From NCBI GenBank assembly GCA_947089855.1, contig CAMUML010000004.1:56376-120375 (forward strand): a DNA stretch of 64,000 nt. The letters run 5' to 3'. Numbering within the stretch: the stretch's first letter is position 1; every line of letters starts with the position of its first letter. A program made the position numbers and the translations under genes. The notes beneath the pieces were generated by a model. It saw only the letters and a list, made by a program, of their open reading frames with translations, was not told where the DNA came from and ran no database searches. Shown one piece after another: positions 40,207-49,607 of this stretch. This stretch comes from an uncultured Eubacterium sp. (GTDB lineage Bacteria > Bacillota > Clostridia > Lachnospirales > Lachnospiraceae).

Positions 40207-41598
40207 CTATAGCTCGCAGTTATTGACCGTCCGTGGGAACGGCACCACATCACGGATATTCGACATGCCCGTAAGGTACATTACACAGCGTTCAAAGCCG
40301 AGCCCAAACCCGGCATGCCTGGTAGAACCATATTTGCGCAGGTCCAGATAAAACTGGTAATCCTCTTCATTTAACCCCAGCTCCTGGATACGGGCAAGCA
40401 GCTTGCCATAATCGTCTTCACGCTGGCTGCCGCCGATAATCTCACCAATGCCCGGCACCAGGCAGTCCACAGCTGCAACTGTTTTTTCATCTTCATTTAA
40501 CTTCATATAAAATGCCTTAATTTCTTTTGGATAGTCATAGACAAATACCGGGCGTTTAAAAGCCTGTTCGGTTAAATACCGTTCATGCTCCGTCTGCAGG
40601 TCCACGCCCCAGGACACTTTATATTCAAATTTGGAATTATTTTTTTCTAACAGTTTGACCGCTTCGGTATAGCTGACCCTTGCAAAATCTGAATTTACTA
40701 CATGTTCCAGCCGCTCCAGCAGGCCCTTATCCATAAACTGGTTAAAAAACTGCATTTCCTCCGGCGCATGGTCCAGCACATACCGGATCACATATTTTAA
40801 CATATGTTCCGCCAGCAGCATATCGTCCTCCAGGTCGGCAAATGCAATTTCCGGCTCGATCATCCAAAACTCTGCCGCATGCCTGCCCGTATTGGAATTT
40901 TCCGCACGGAACGTCGGCCCAAACGTATAGATATTTTTAAACGCCATTGCATAAGCCTCGCCGTTTAGCTGGCCGCTGACCGTAAGGTTGGTAGGCTTCC
41001 CAAAAAAATCCTGGGTATAATCGATGCTGCCGTCCGCCTGTTTCGGCACATTCTGCAAATCCAGGCAGGTTACCTGGAACATCTCCCCGGCGCCTTCGCA
41101 ATCGCTTCCGGTAATGATCGGGGTATGCACATAGACAAAATCCCGCTCCTGAAAAAACTTATGGATCGCATAAGCCGTTAACGAACGCACACGGAACACT
41201 GCCTCAAACGTATTTGTCCTAGGCCGCAAATGGGAAATCGTCCTTAAAAATTCAAATGTATGCCTCTTTTTTTGCAGCGGGTATTCCGGAGCGGACGCCC
41301 CTTCCACTTCCACGCTTTCAGCCTGTATTTCAAACGGCTGCTTCGCATCTGGCGTTTCTACCAGTGTGCCTGAAATAATCAATGCTGCGCCAACATTGAT
41401 CTTTCCGATTTCTTCGAAATTCGCAAGGCCGTCCCCATACACCACCTGCACCGGCTCAAAAAACGTGCCGTCGTTTACTACAATAAACCCAAACGCTTTC
41501 GACTTGCGGTTACTGCGCACCCATCCGCCGATCGTTACCTGTTTGTCCACATACTCCTTTCTGTTACGGAATAAATCCCTGATATTTGTAAGCTCCAT
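40207..41598 (-). CDS. asnS: Asparaginyl-tRNA synthetase
   Basis: A 463-residue class IIb synthetase that charges tRNA-Asn. N-terminal OB fold ([24 protein letters not shown]), motif 2 region ([24 protein letters not shown]) and motif 3 ([15 protein letters not shown]) are clear, and the C-terminus [10 protein letters not shown] is typical of AsnS rather than AspS. No T-box leader is visible in the 37-bp gap upstream. Confidence 0.97.
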   Translation of the reverse strand: MELTNIRDLFRNRKEYVDKQVTIGGWVRSNRKSKAFGFIVVNDGTFFEPVQVVYGDGLANFEEIGKINVGAALIISGTLVETPDAKQPFEIQAESVEVEGASAPEYPLQKKRHTFEFLRTISHLRPRTNTFEAVFRVRSLTAYAIHKFFQERDFVYVHTPIITGSDCEGAGEMFQVTCLDLQNVPKQADGSIDYTQDFFGKPTNLTVSGQLNGEAYAMAFKNIYTFGPTFRAENSNTGRHAAEFWMIEPEIAFADLEDDMLLAEHMLKYVIRYVLDHAPEEMQFFNQFMDKGLLERLEHVVNSDFARVSYTEAVKLLEKNNSKFEYKVSWGVDLQTEHERYLTEQAFKRPVFVYDYPKEIKAFYMKLNEDEKTVAAVDCLVPGIGEIIGGSQREDDYGKLLARIQELGLNEEDYQFYLDLRKYGSTRHAGFGLGFERCVMYLTGMSNIRDVVPFPRTVNNCEL

Positions 41599-41635
41599 AA
41601 TCTCTCCCTTTCATTAATGATTGATTGTTTGCCAT

Positions 41636-42835
41636 TTAGCTTGCATCCGCTTTCACGCCATATTTCACATCTGCATTTTCGGCAACCAGGTCTAGCGCCT
41701 TCGTACCCGTAAAGATCTTGCGTACATACTGCTCGCCTGATTTTGCGTCTGTGCCGTTTGCCTCATAATAAGCTTCCTCCGTTTCATAGCCGCCGGAACT
41801 CATCATCTGCTGCACGTACTTATTAAACTCATCCTCTTCAATTTTAATCCCCTCTTCCTGCGCAATTGCCTCCAGGATCAGTTCTGTTTTCAGGTTCGTC
41901 TCTGTTTCTGTGGTAATCTCCTTGCGGAAGTCCTCTTCTTTCATGCCTTGATACTTTTCATTCAGCACATCTTCCAGTGTTTTGCCATCCACACAATTTG
42001 CTTTTTCAAATACTTTGACGGCCTCATCTACACGTTCCTTTAAAAGTTCTTCCGGGACGGAAACCTCACATACCTGCTGCAGCTGGGCGATCACCGCGTT
42101 TTTCGTACTCGTGGCCTTATTGCTTTCGTTTAGGTTCTTCAAATAGTTTTTTACATTCTCTTTATATTCATCCACGGTATCATAATTAAAGTTTTTCTTT
42201 ACAAACGCATCATCCAGTTTGAACTTCACGCTTTCGTCGACTTCCTCAATCTTGTTGATCTTAACCGTAAATACCACGTCTGCCCCGGCAAGTTCTTCAT
42301 TCTGATAGTTTTCCGGGAAAGTCAGGTCTAAATCCACCGTCTGCCCGACTTTTTTTCCAATCAGCCCGTCTTCAAACCCATCAATAAAAGAATCCGAACC
42401 AATCGTCAAATGCTGCCCTTTTGCCGAGCCGCGGTCAAATGCAACGCCGTCTTTTTTCCCTACATAGTCAATATTTACAACATCCCCATCCTCGACTACT
42501 TTTTTATCCGTATCTTTATAAGCAGGCTCTGCATAATACTCTGCCATATTCTGGGCATAGTCGTCAATCTGCTTCTTCGTTACTTTAAAGGTATCGGAAA
42601 GCGACACCTTTAGCCCCATATACTCCCCAAGCTTGACATACTTGCCGGCATCCTCCGTACCAGGCTGCGCATCCCCGCTGCCTGCTTTTTCACTATCGTC
42701 CCCGGCTTTTGTATCTTTCGTACCTTCTGTTTTGGAAGATTGCGCGTTTCCTTTCCCTTTCGTGCTATCTGCACAAGCCGCTGCAGTCGCCGCCACAACA
42801 GCAGAAAGCAGGACCATTAATATCTTCTTTTTCAT
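41636..42835 (-). CDS. Trigger-factor-like peptidyl-prolyl isomerase lipoprotein
   Basis: A 399-residue lipoprotein (lipobox TAAAC, after a signal peptide MKKKILMVLLSAVVAA). A charged linker follows, then an FKBP-type isomerase domain (DVVNIDYVGKKDGVAFDRGSA, IDGFEDGLIGKKVGQ, LTFPENY) and the helical C-terminal domain of trigger factor. The ribosome-binding N-domain is absent. It is therefore an extracytoplasmic foldase for exported proteins, functionally like PrsA. Start chosen to give the signal peptide. First gene of the downstream asnS-TPR-pyr run, or transcribed alone. Confidence 0.88.
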   Translation of the reverse strand: MKKKILMVLLSAVVAATAAACADSTKGKGNAQSSKTEGTKDTKAGDDSEKAGSGDAQPGTEDAGKYVKLGEYMGLKVSLSDTFKVTKKQIDDYAQNMAEYYAEPAYKDTDKKVVEDGDVVNIDYVGKKDGVAFDRGSAKGQHLTIGSDSFIDGFEDGLIGKKVGQTVDLDLTFPENYQNEELAGADVVFTVKINKIEEVDESVKFKLDDAFVKKNFNYDTVDEYKENVKNYLKNLNESNKATSTKNAVIAQLQQVCEVSVPEELLKERVDEAVKVFEKANCVDGKTLEDVLNEKYQGMKEEDFRKEITTETETNLKTELILEAIAQEEGIKIEEDEFNKYVQQMMSSGGYETEEAYYEANGTDAKSGEQYVRKIFTGTKALDLVAENADVKYGVKADAS

Positions 42836-42952
42836 GGTAACCACATATCCTTTCCTTATTATATAATATGAGTCCATATGGCTGCTGTTTGTAAATGCAA
42901 ATACCATACTCTTTTTACAATAACATAGAATTGTGAAAATTTAAAGTTTTTA

Positions 42953-42981
42953 TTGCTTTTTCTAAAAAACAATGCTATAAT
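42953..42981 (+). promoter_or_regulatory. Promoter of the small membrane protein gene
   Basis: TTGCTT, 17 bp, TATAAT on the plus strand, 74 bp before the GTG start at 43055. Confidence 0.65.
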
Positions 42982-43054
42982 CCTTTACGGTTATGATAGT
43001 ATCCGTACGGGCAATAGAATTTTTCATATTGGAAATACGTGGGAGGAAAATAAT

Positions 43055-43567
43055 GTGAAAACCTGGCAGATTGTTCTACTAGTTATCATTGTAGTATTAT
43101 TAGTTGCTTTAGTCGCCCTTTATTTTCTCGGAAAAAAACTGCAAAAGAAAAAGGACGAATCCGACAAGCAATTAGAAGCCGCATCGCAGACAATACCAAT
43201 GCTGATTATTGATAAAAAGAAAATGAAACTAAAAGAGGCCGGGCTTCCCGCTATCGTCTATGAACAGACCCCCAAGCTCCTCCGCCGCCAGAAAGTACCT
43301 GTCGTAAAAGCAAAGATCGGGCCAAAAATTCAGGTTTTTATGTGCGATACCGCTGTATTCGACGAAATCCCGCTGAAAAAGGAAGTACGTGTAACCGTCA
43401 GCGGATTATATATCACCGGTGTCAAGGGCCTGCGCAAGCCGTTGGAAAAACAGGCTGCGCCAAAGAAAAAAAAGCTTGCGCAGCGGCTACAGGAAAAGGC
43501 AAAAGACTTACAGGCCCAGCAGGATGCTGCAGAGGCTGCACAATCCAAAAAGAAAAAGAAGAAATAA
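43055..43567 (+). CDS. Single-pass membrane protein of unknown function
   Basis: A 170-residue protein starting at GTG (GGGAGG 8 bp upstream), with one N-terminal membrane helix (about 4-25: WQIVLLVIIVVLLVALVALYFL), a central domain of about 90 residues (IPMLIIDKKKMKLKEAGLPA, KVPVVKAKIGPKIQVFMCD, VSGLYITGVKG) and a Lys/Ala/Gln-rich tail ending in a run of Lys. Similar proteins are widespread in Lachnospiraceae, to my recollection as uncharacterised. The topology puts the domain in the cytoplasm by the positive-inside rule. Own promoter and terminator; monocistronic. Confidence 0.7.
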   Translation: MKTWQIVLLVIIVVLLVALVALYFLGKKLQKKKDESDKQLEAASQTIPMLIIDKKKMKLKEAGLPAIVYEQTPKLLRRQKVPVVKAKIGPKIQVFMCDTAVFDEIPLKKEVRVTVSGLYITGVKGLRKPLEKQAAPKKKKLAQRLQEKAKDLQAQQDAAEAAQSKKKKKK

Positions 43568-43582
43568 AACCTTTACCGTTAA

Positions 43583-43616
43583 GAAAAGTTCCGTGCATTA
43601 ACGCGGAACTTTTTTA
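43583..43616. terminator. Two-way terminator between the membrane protein and DUF1934 genes
   Basis: AAAAGTTCCG pairs with CGGAACTTTT, followed on the plus strand by TTATT and preceded by A-rich sequence, serving both converging genes. Confidence 0.8.
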
Positions 43617-43631
43617 TTGCGTTTTACTGTT

Positions 43632-44090
43632 TTATGAAATGGAAAAATGCTCCTGGTCTTTTGACTGTACATAAAGGTCTATCGTACAATCAGCCAGATG
43701 TTCATAATTTACATCGAGTGCATATTCAATCTGTGCATGGATTTCCGCTTCCGATTCTTCGATCGAGATGTTGCGGGCATCAATCCCCATCATCATACTT
43801 CCAAACGGCGTTGTATAGCAGGTCATATTCTTTTTATCTTTCTCAAACACCATATGCACGTTTGTGCCGCCCCGCCTGATAATTTCAAACGAATCCTGAT
43901 GCAGCTTCAGCTCGTTCCTTGTAGCTGTGTCAATGCCCTCCATAAACTCGTCATACAGGATATAATGCTTCCCATTTTTGAAATAATATTCCCCTGGCGC
44001 AATAATTTCAACTGGTTCCGGCTCGTTTGATTCATCGTTATCTGCGGTAAACTGCAGGCCGCTGATTTTTAATAATACATCCCTTGTCAT
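43632..44090 (-). CDS. DUF1934 (calycin-like) protein
   Basis: A 152-residue beta-barrel-type protein. VLLKISGLQF at the N-terminus, APGEYYFKNGKHYILYDE, and TPFGSMMMGIDARNISI with a final YALDVNYEHLADCTIDLYV match the DUF1934/YwiB group of small lipocalin-like proteins. No signal peptide. The family's ligand and role are unknown. It has its own promoter and ends at a shared terminator. Confidence 0.8.
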   Translation of the reverse strand: MTRDVLLKISGLQFTADNDESNEPEPVEIIAPGEYYFKNGKHYILYDEFMEGIDTATRNELKLHQDSFEIIRRGGTNVHMVFEKDKKNMTCYTTPFGSMMMGIDARNISIEESEAEIHAQIEYALDVNYEHLADCTIDLYVQSKDQEHFSIS

Positions 44091-44144
44091 AAACGCATTC
44101 CCCTTTATGTTATGCTGCGTGTAAAAACTGGTAGTAACACGTCT

Positions 44145-44173
44145 ATTCTAGCGTGTTTCGATTGGATTTGCAA
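44145..44173 (-). promoter_or_regulatory. Promoter of the DUF1934 gene
   Basis: TTGCAA, 17 bp, TAGAAT on the minus strand, about 55 bp before the start codon. Confidence 0.6.
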
Positions 44174-44199
44174 GGATAAAATTTTGAATCATGTTCTGG

Positions 44200-45267
44200 C
44201 TACTCCTGAACCATATCCACCCGGACCTTCGCCCTGTACTCCAGATTTTCCCGGTATTCCTGCACCCCATCTTCATAAAGGTTATATACCTCCGGCGCCT
44301 GCCGTGCAAGCAGCCGGTAGCTGTCAGTTAAATCCATTTGCCTGGACGACTGCACATTACGGCAAGTTTCTTCTATTAGGGAAACCAGCTCACGTTCCAC
44401 CTCGCCATGCGCCGCCTGTCCGGTGATCGGCTGTGCATCCGCGGTCAAAGAAAGCTGCTGCACTACGCCTCCGTCTATCAGGGTAAAACGGCGCTTGCAG
44501 GCTATCTGTTCCAGCCGGACCTGTGCCTGGCTTGGAACGGTTAGATCCAGCTGCGATAGCTGGTTGCCAAGCAGATAATATATTTGCGCCTGTTTGGTGT
44601 CGATCCTGCCTTTGGGCTGAAAACCTTCGATAACTTCGTAGGAATCGATCAGAGGCATCCCGTTGTGTGCTTTTAGCACGGGGATCAGCAGCGTGCGGTT
44701 GGCATTTGCCTGTTCGTTTAGCAGCGTGCCAAGGGTAACTACGGACTGCTCTTTTATATCCTGTTCATTTTCTGCCATCTGTTCTAAATAGCTGCCAAGC
44801 GGTGCTTCCAATGCACTGTTTAATTCCGCCAGTTGATCGATGCTGCTGTCGGTAAGGTAGACCAATGTATTTCTTGCATACGTATTTTCCTTACGCACTG
44901 TTTCTAAGAAAAGCGGCAGGGACCCGTTTTCCAAATACCCTTTGTGGAATATGACTGCTTTTGTATGGGACATGTCTAATTGGCAGCGGTTATTTTTTTC
45001 AAATGTTTTCTGTGTCTCATAATACGTATCTGCTAAAGCAGACGCAGCGGTCATATTGCTGCCCTGCGCACGTTCGTCTGCAATCTGCGAAAGGTCCTGC
45101 GACAGATAGCAGGCCCGGCACTGGTTGTTTTCTTCCCCTACCAGGACTGCCAGCGGAAAAATCTTATTTTCCAGTTCTGTCCCTCCGCAGGCAGATGCAT
45201 ACAAGCTGGCGAACAAGGCCGCAGCCATACAGATGGCTTGTTTTTTCTTCCTTCTTATTCTGCGCAT
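44200..45267 (-). CDS. gerC: Spore germination lipoprotein, Ger(x)C family
   Basis: A 355-residue lipoprotein (LYASACGG lipobox) that forms the C subunit of a nutrient germinant receptor in the spore inner membrane. The C-terminal part (VERELVSLIEETCRNVQSSRQMD, DSYRLLARQAPEVYN) is the conserved Ger(x)C domain, and the N-terminal part is divergent, as usual. It lies 25 bp after gerB. The sequence has drifted from Bacillus GerAC, but the operon makes the call firm. Symbol used generically. Confidence 0.88.
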   Translation of the reverse strand: MRRIRRKKKQAICMAAALFASLYASACGGTELENKIFPLAVLVGEENNQCRACYLSQDLSQIADERAQGSNMTAASALADTYYETQKTFEKNNRCQLDMSHTKAVIFHKGYLENGSLPLFLETVRKENTYARNTLVYLTDSSIDQLAELNSALEAPLGSYLEQMAENEQDIKEQSVVTLGTLLNEQANANRTLLIPVLKAHNGMPLIDSYEVIEGFQPKGRIDTKQAQIYYLLGNQLSQLDLTVPSQAQVRLEQIACKRRFTLIDGGVVQQLSLTADAQPITGQAAHGEVERELVSLIEETCRNVQSSRQMDLTDSYRLLARQAPEVYNLYEDGVQEYRENLEYRAKVRVDMVQE

Positions 45268-45292
45268 ATCCTGCCCTTCCTTCCTGCTGGTA

Positions 45293-46660
45293 TTATGGTT
45301 TCTTTGCCTTTCCTACCTGCTTTTTGATCCCTGCAGCCGCCCCGGCATGGCAGACAACGGCAGAAGCTGCCGGAAGCAGGATTAAGAATGGGATGCCTGC
45401 CAGATAGAATAACCTGCCTGCCAGCCTTTCGGCCTGTGGAAACATATGAAAACAGCAAGACAGGCCGTAAACCACTGCTGCTATGCCGAAAAACCAGACA
45501 GCCCCACTGCTTTTGCCTTTCTTTTGCATATTGTTTTCCGTTTGTGTATTGCTGCTTCCTTCTACGCTATTCCCTATTTGGGAGGATATTTGCATGCCTT
45601 CATAGCTTTCGGCACTTTCCATCCCTATCTTACTTTCTATTCCTCTGGTACATTCCATGCTTTTTGTATTTTCTGCTTGTTGGGCAGGCCCCGTCTTTGT
45701 ACCGGCGCCTGTTTTTTCTAGATTGCCCCTATCTTCTGGAACTACTCCAAAAAACGCATTGCGCAGTATCGTAACGCCTTGGTATAAGGTTGTGCCTATC
45801 AGCGCATAGAGTGTAAAAAACCAAACCCCTATCATCACCGCATCCAGCCGTTTTACGAAATCGCCAGGTATTTTTACCATACCAAGCAGTGTAATTATGG
45901 GATATTCTTCCTGCGCCAAAGCTGCACTGCCGAATACGCCAAGCAGGATAAGGTAAATTACAACCAACGACGCTGCGCTCCAGGCCAGCGCACTGTATGC
46001 GGAACGTTCCATTTTCTTCCGGTCTTGGACATGCGGGATTAAGAACAGCAAAAATGTCAGTGGCAAAAATGCAGTAAAACTGCGCCATGCGCCGCTCCAA
46101 AACAGTACTGGCCCATTGCCGTCCGCCTGGCCAAATAGCGGAAACCACTGGCTTGCCTGCACCTGGCGGATACATAATAGCAACATAACCGCAAGCGGGA
46201 TAATCAGCACCCAAAATAAGATTTCATAAATCCTGGCCCTGGCTTCCAGCCCTGCAAGGCCGCCGTAAAGCGCCAGCAGCAGGATGATCAGCAAGGCTAC
46301 AAAAAATTCCCGGTTTTCCAGAAGGTTCCCGCATATCAGTTCTGCCAAGAGGTTTGCTGCCCATGCACAGGCACCAATACTGGCCAGTGCATAACAGGCA
46401 TAAAACACCCGCGCCAAAAAACTTCCCCATCCCTGTTTTAAATACGACATATAATCCGGTGCCGCCCCATCCAGACAGCTATGGAGCAGCCATAAATACA
46501 GGTAGGCCATTGCAATGCCCCCAAGCAGGCTCCATAAACCGATACCTGTACCTGCTTTTGCAAGCCGCGCAGGCAGGATTAAAGACGCCGACCCAAATAG
46601 GTCAAAAATTAACAATCTTTTTATCTGGCGTGCGGATATTTTATCATTATTGGAAAACAC
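45293..46660 (-). CDS. gerB: Spore germination permease, GerAB/GerB family
   Basis: A 455-residue member of the APC-type endospore germination permeases, the B subunit thought to bind the germinant. KISARQIKRLLIFDLFGSASLILP at the N-terminus is characteristic. About ten membrane helices are visible. The usual length is about 365; the extra residues are a polar insertion at about 295-370 (rich in Thr, Gly, Glu, Ser, Met: MECTRGIESKIGMESAESYE) before the last two helices. Gap to gerA is 2 bp. Symbol used generically; the germinant is unknown. Confidence 0.9.
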   Translation of the reverse strand: MFSNNDKISARQIKRLLIFDLFGSASLILPARLAKAGTGIGLWSLLGGIAMAYLYLWLLHSCLDGAAPDYMSYLKQGWGSFLARVFYACYALASIGACAWAANLLAELICGNLLENREFFVALLIILLLALYGGLAGLEARARIYEILFWVLIIPLAVMLLLCIRQVQASQWFPLFGQADGNGPVLFWSGAWRSFTAFLPLTFLLFLIPHVQDRKKMERSAYSALAWSAASLVVIYLILLGVFGSAALAQEEYPIITLLGMVKIPGDFVKRLDAVMIGVWFFTLYALIGTTLYQGVTILRNAFFGVVPEDRGNLEKTGAGTKTGPAQQAENTKSMECTRGIESKIGMESAESYEGMQISSQIGNSVEGSSNTQTENNMQKKGKSSGAVWFFGIAAVVYGLSCCFHMFPQAERLAGRLFYLAGIPFLILLPAASAVVCHAGAAAGIKKQVGKAKKP

Positions 46661-46662
46661 GC

Positions 46663-48234
46663 TTATTTTTCCTTCCCTTTATTTTTCTTTGTACCAAACG
46701 TCAGCCGGATACGCTGGGAACGCCTGGCATAGACCGGCCTGCGGTTTAACATAGACAGCGGATAACGCACAAGGCTGTCCCGCTCATCTTCGTAATCGTT
46801 TAATTCCGCACCTACATATGGCATCAGGTAAGGGATGCCAAAGCTTTTCAGCCCTGCCAGATGGATAAAGATACTTAAGGAAGCTGCCAAAAATCCAAAC
46901 AGGCCCAGCCACGCGGACATTGCGATCATATAAAATTTTAAAATCCGAAAGGCCGTCGCCAGCTCTTCATTTGGAATTGCAAAGGAACTAAGCGCCGTAA
47001 ATGCAACAACAATAACCACAATCGGGCTTACTAAGTTTGCCTCCACAGCTGCCTGCCCGATAATAAGCCCGCCTACAATACCAATCGTATTCCCCATCGC
47101 CCCAGGCAGGCGCACGCCAGCTTCCCTGAGCAGTTCAAACGATAGTTCCATTAACAGCACTTCCACCACGGCCGGAAACGGTACCCCCTGCCTGGCCGCT
47201 GCAAATGACAGCAGCAGCGATGTCGGCAGTATCTGTGTATGGAAGTTCGTCACAGCCAGGTAAAATGCCGGCAGCGCCAATGCCATGACTGCCGCTGCAT
47301 ACCGGATAAACCGTTCCAAGGTAGCGATTTGGAAGCGGTTGTAATAATCATCGCTTGTTTTTAACAACGAATTATAATCTACCGGCAAGATCAATGCCGT
47401 TGGGGAATTGTCGCACAATACGACTACCCGGCCCTCCATTACGGCAATCGCAGCCCGGTCAGGGCGCTGTGTCGTCTGAAACTGCGGAAACGGCGAATAC
47501 CATTTTTCCTCTGCTAGCTGTTCAATGGTCCCGCTGTCCAACACCCCGTCTATCGTATAGGCATCCAGCCGTTTTTCAATTTCTTCCAAAAGCCCCGGAT
47601 AAACGAGCCCTTCCATATAGACCAGGTCAATATTGGTATGGGAATAAAGCCCCGCTTTCACTTCCTTGACCCTTACTTTCGTTGAACGGATGCGTTTGCG
47701 GATCAAAGCTGTATTGACTTTCACCGAGTCGGCAAAGCCTTCCTGCGAACCGCGGATTACTTTTTCTGATTCCGGCTTTGTAACGCCCATATTCGGATAG
47801 CCTTTGTCCGGGATCTTCAGGGCGCTTGCAAAACCGTCGATAAATAAAACCACGTCCCCTGTCAGCATCCCAAACTGAACCGCATCTTCCACATTTTCGA
47901 ACGGTGTCACATCGCACAGCCCCTGCCCATTGTCAGCAAGGGACTGGTAAATCTGCTCTGCCGGAAGGCCCGCCAGGTCATTTAGCAGCCGTCCAACAAG
48001 CGAGTTTTCAAATGCCAGCGAGCCTGCCGTGATCTCAATATACGCGGCCAGGCACCTTACCTGCTCTTTCCCCAGCACCATTTCCCGCATTTTAATATCA
48101 GCACTATTGCCAAACATTTGTTCCAGCAGGCGTTTGTTTTCAACCACATGCATCGATACTGGATGCACCGGTTCCTGCGTGGTCAATTTCTCCATCTGGT
48201 TGACCTTTGCTTGTCTCATTGATTGATTTTCCAT
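46663..48234 (-). CDS. gerA: Spore germination protein, GerA family (A subunit)
   Basis: A 523-residue GerAA-type protein: soluble N-terminal domain (to about 300, with GDVVLFIDGFASALKIPDKGY), then about five membrane helices (LALPAFYLAVTNFHTQILPT, GNTIGIVGGLIIGQAAVEA, ...) and the C-terminal PxxR-type tail RRPVYARRSQRIRLTFG. A subunits oligomerise to form an ion channel in the spore membrane. AAGGGA 8 bp before the ATG. First gene of gerA-gerB-gerC; such operons are known to be read by the forespore factor sigma-G, but I could not identify a clear sigma-G promoter. Confidence 0.93.
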   Translation of the reverse strand: MENQSMRQAKVNQMEKLTTQEPVHPVSMHVVENKRLLEQMFGNSADIKMREMVLGKEQVRCLAAYIEITAGSLAFENSLVGRLLNDLAGLPAEQIYQSLADNGQGLCDVTPFENVEDAVQFGMLTGDVVLFIDGFASALKIPDKGYPNMGVTKPESEKVIRGSQEGFADSVKVNTALIRKRIRSTKVRVKEVKAGLYSHTNIDLVYMEGLVYPGLLEEIEKRLDAYTIDGVLDSGTIEQLAEEKWYSPFPQFQTTQRPDRAAIAVMEGRVVVLCDNSPTALILPVDYNSLLKTSDDYYNRFQIATLERFIRYAAAVMALALPAFYLAVTNFHTQILPTSLLLSFAAARQGVPFPAVVEVLLMELSFELLREAGVRLPGAMGNTIGIVGGLIIGQAAVEANLVSPIVVIVVAFTALSSFAIPNEELATAFRILKFYMIAMSAWLGLFGFLAASLSIFIHLAGLKSFGIPYLMPYVGAELNDYEDERDSLVRYPLSMLNRRPVYARRSQRIRLTFGTKKNKGKEK

Positions 48235-48488
48235 AAATGCTATCCCTTCTGTTCCTAACCCTTTGATTGCAAAAACAGATTGGTTCCTGTATCAGTATTT
48301 TCTTTTTTGCCCAGATTATACAAAGGTAACCGTAATTTTGCCGGAAGGATCATGAAATTCGATGAAACAATATGAATATTGATTGAAATACGATTAGAAA
48401 TGCGGCTAGAATGGCGGCCAATTGGCAAACTCCGGTCTGCATATTCCGCCCTGTAATGGACAAACTGAAAAAGAAGGAGGTGTTTCCT

Positions 48489-48704
48489 GTGAAAGTAATG
48501 CTTGGCCATCTTTTGGATGCAAAAGGCATTTCCCAAAATCAACTGGCAAAAGATACCGGGATCTCGATTACGACGCTGCGCAACCTCAACCACAACCGGA
48601 CGACGCGCATCAGTTTCGATGTCCTGGAAAAAATATGTGCCTATTTTGGCTGCAGCGTAGCGGACGTCCTATGCGCAGAGCAGCCAAACAGCCAGGACGC
48701 ATGA
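48489..48704 (+). CDS. Small XRE/Cro-type regulator (YozG-like)
   Basis: A 71-residue helix-turn-helix protein starting at GTG with AAGGAGG 8 bp upstream. LLDAKGISQNQLAKDTGISITTLRNLNHNRTTRISFDVLEKICAYFGCSV-type sequence is the typical Cro/C1 domain with little else. Single-domain regulators of this kind control small regulons or neighbours. It stands between gerA (divergent) and a CPBP gene (convergent). Target unknown. Confidence 0.85.
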   Translation: MKVMLGHLLDAKGISQNQLAKDTGISITTLRNLNHNRTTRISFDVLEKICAYFGCSVADVLCAEQPNSQDA

Positions 48705-48739
48705 CCCTGGCCGCTTAAGCTTCCCTTTTTGTTTGCAAG

Positions 48740-49561
48740 TCAGGCTGGATGAAAATGGCCAGACCGTTTGATCAGCTGGTTCCCATAATTGAGAAAGATC
48801 CCCGTCAGCACCAGGCACAACCCCGCAGCTGCATACATGCCTGCCCCCTGCCGGTTCAAAAAGCGGAGCAGCCCTGTTTCTGTCCACAGCACAGACACTA
48901 CGTTTGCCGCCATATGCGCCGCAGCCGCAGCCACAAGGCTTCCTGTTTTCGAAACAATATAAGCTAACAGCACACCAAGCACAAAGGCATAGATCCCCTG
49001 CACCAGATTTAAATGCAGTATGCCAAACACCAACGCCGACAACACAGCTGCCTGCACCGTACTGCGCCTGCGGCGCAGGCGCTGGAATACAAAACCACGG
49101 TAAACCAGTTCTTCTGCCATAGGGCCAAGGATACATAGCGTAGCCAATTCCGCCAACAAGCTGTTTCCATAAAACACTTCCTCAACATGCCGATAGCCAG
49201 GCGAACGTTGCGTAAGCCCTGTCAAAAAAATCAGGTAATTGCACGCAATGCTGCACAATACCGTCGCCGACGCATAACAAAAACAGGCTGGATAACGGTA
49301 GGCCAAACGGCTGCTTTTTCCCGCATGGCTGCTGGCCACAACCTGCTCCTTTTTGGCCTTCCACCAAAAATATACAAGGCAAATTGCCAAAGCTGCGCCC
49401 TGCAGCATTATGCCGGGCATTTGCGGCAACGCTGATGCAAGCAGGCTGTAGGCCGCACTGGAAAGCGCCGTATACAGCAATGCAGGGGCGGCCGCATAGC
49501 AAATGCCCCGCCAATCCGCCCTGCCTGTTCCGATTGGTATCTCATTTTTGTGATGATCCAT
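48740..49561 (-). CDS. CPBP family intramembrane metalloprotease
   Basis: A 273-residue membrane protein with about seven helices. MAEELVYRGFVFQRLRRR has the EExxxR motif, GILHLNLVQGIYAFVLG the conserved FxxxH region and AAAAHMAANVVSVL the final His. Family members process prenylated proteins or peptides or give bacteriocin self-protection; substrate unknown. It is the last gene of the folate operon by position (46 bp after folBK) and may be co-transcribed without a functional link. Confidence 0.88.
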   Translation of the reverse strand: MDHHKNEIPIGTGRADWRGICYAAAPALLYTALSSAAYSLLASALPQMPGIMLQGAALAICLVYFWWKAKKEQVVASSHAGKSSRLAYRYPACFCYASATVLCSIACNYLIFLTGLTQRSPGYRHVEEVFYGNSLLAELATLCILGPMAEELVYRGFVFQRLRRRRSTVQAAVLSALVFGILHLNLVQGIYAFVLGVLLAYIVSKTGSLVAAAAAHMAANVVSVLWTETGLLRFLNRQGAGMYAAAGLCLVLTGIFLNYGNQLIKRSGHFHPA

Positions 49562-49607
49562 CTTTCCTGCAGCCCTTCCTTTCCATAGCCAGGCCTTCCG
49601 GCCACCA

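Noticed and set aside
41599-41635. T-box leader for asnS
   Set aside because: Only 37 bp separate the foldase stop from asnS, too short for a T-box, and no T-box sequence is seen.
48235-48488. Sigma-G promoter for the gerA operon
   Set aside because: Germinant receptor operons are expected to have one, but no pair of boxes with correct spacing could be recognised; a lone TATAAT is not enough.
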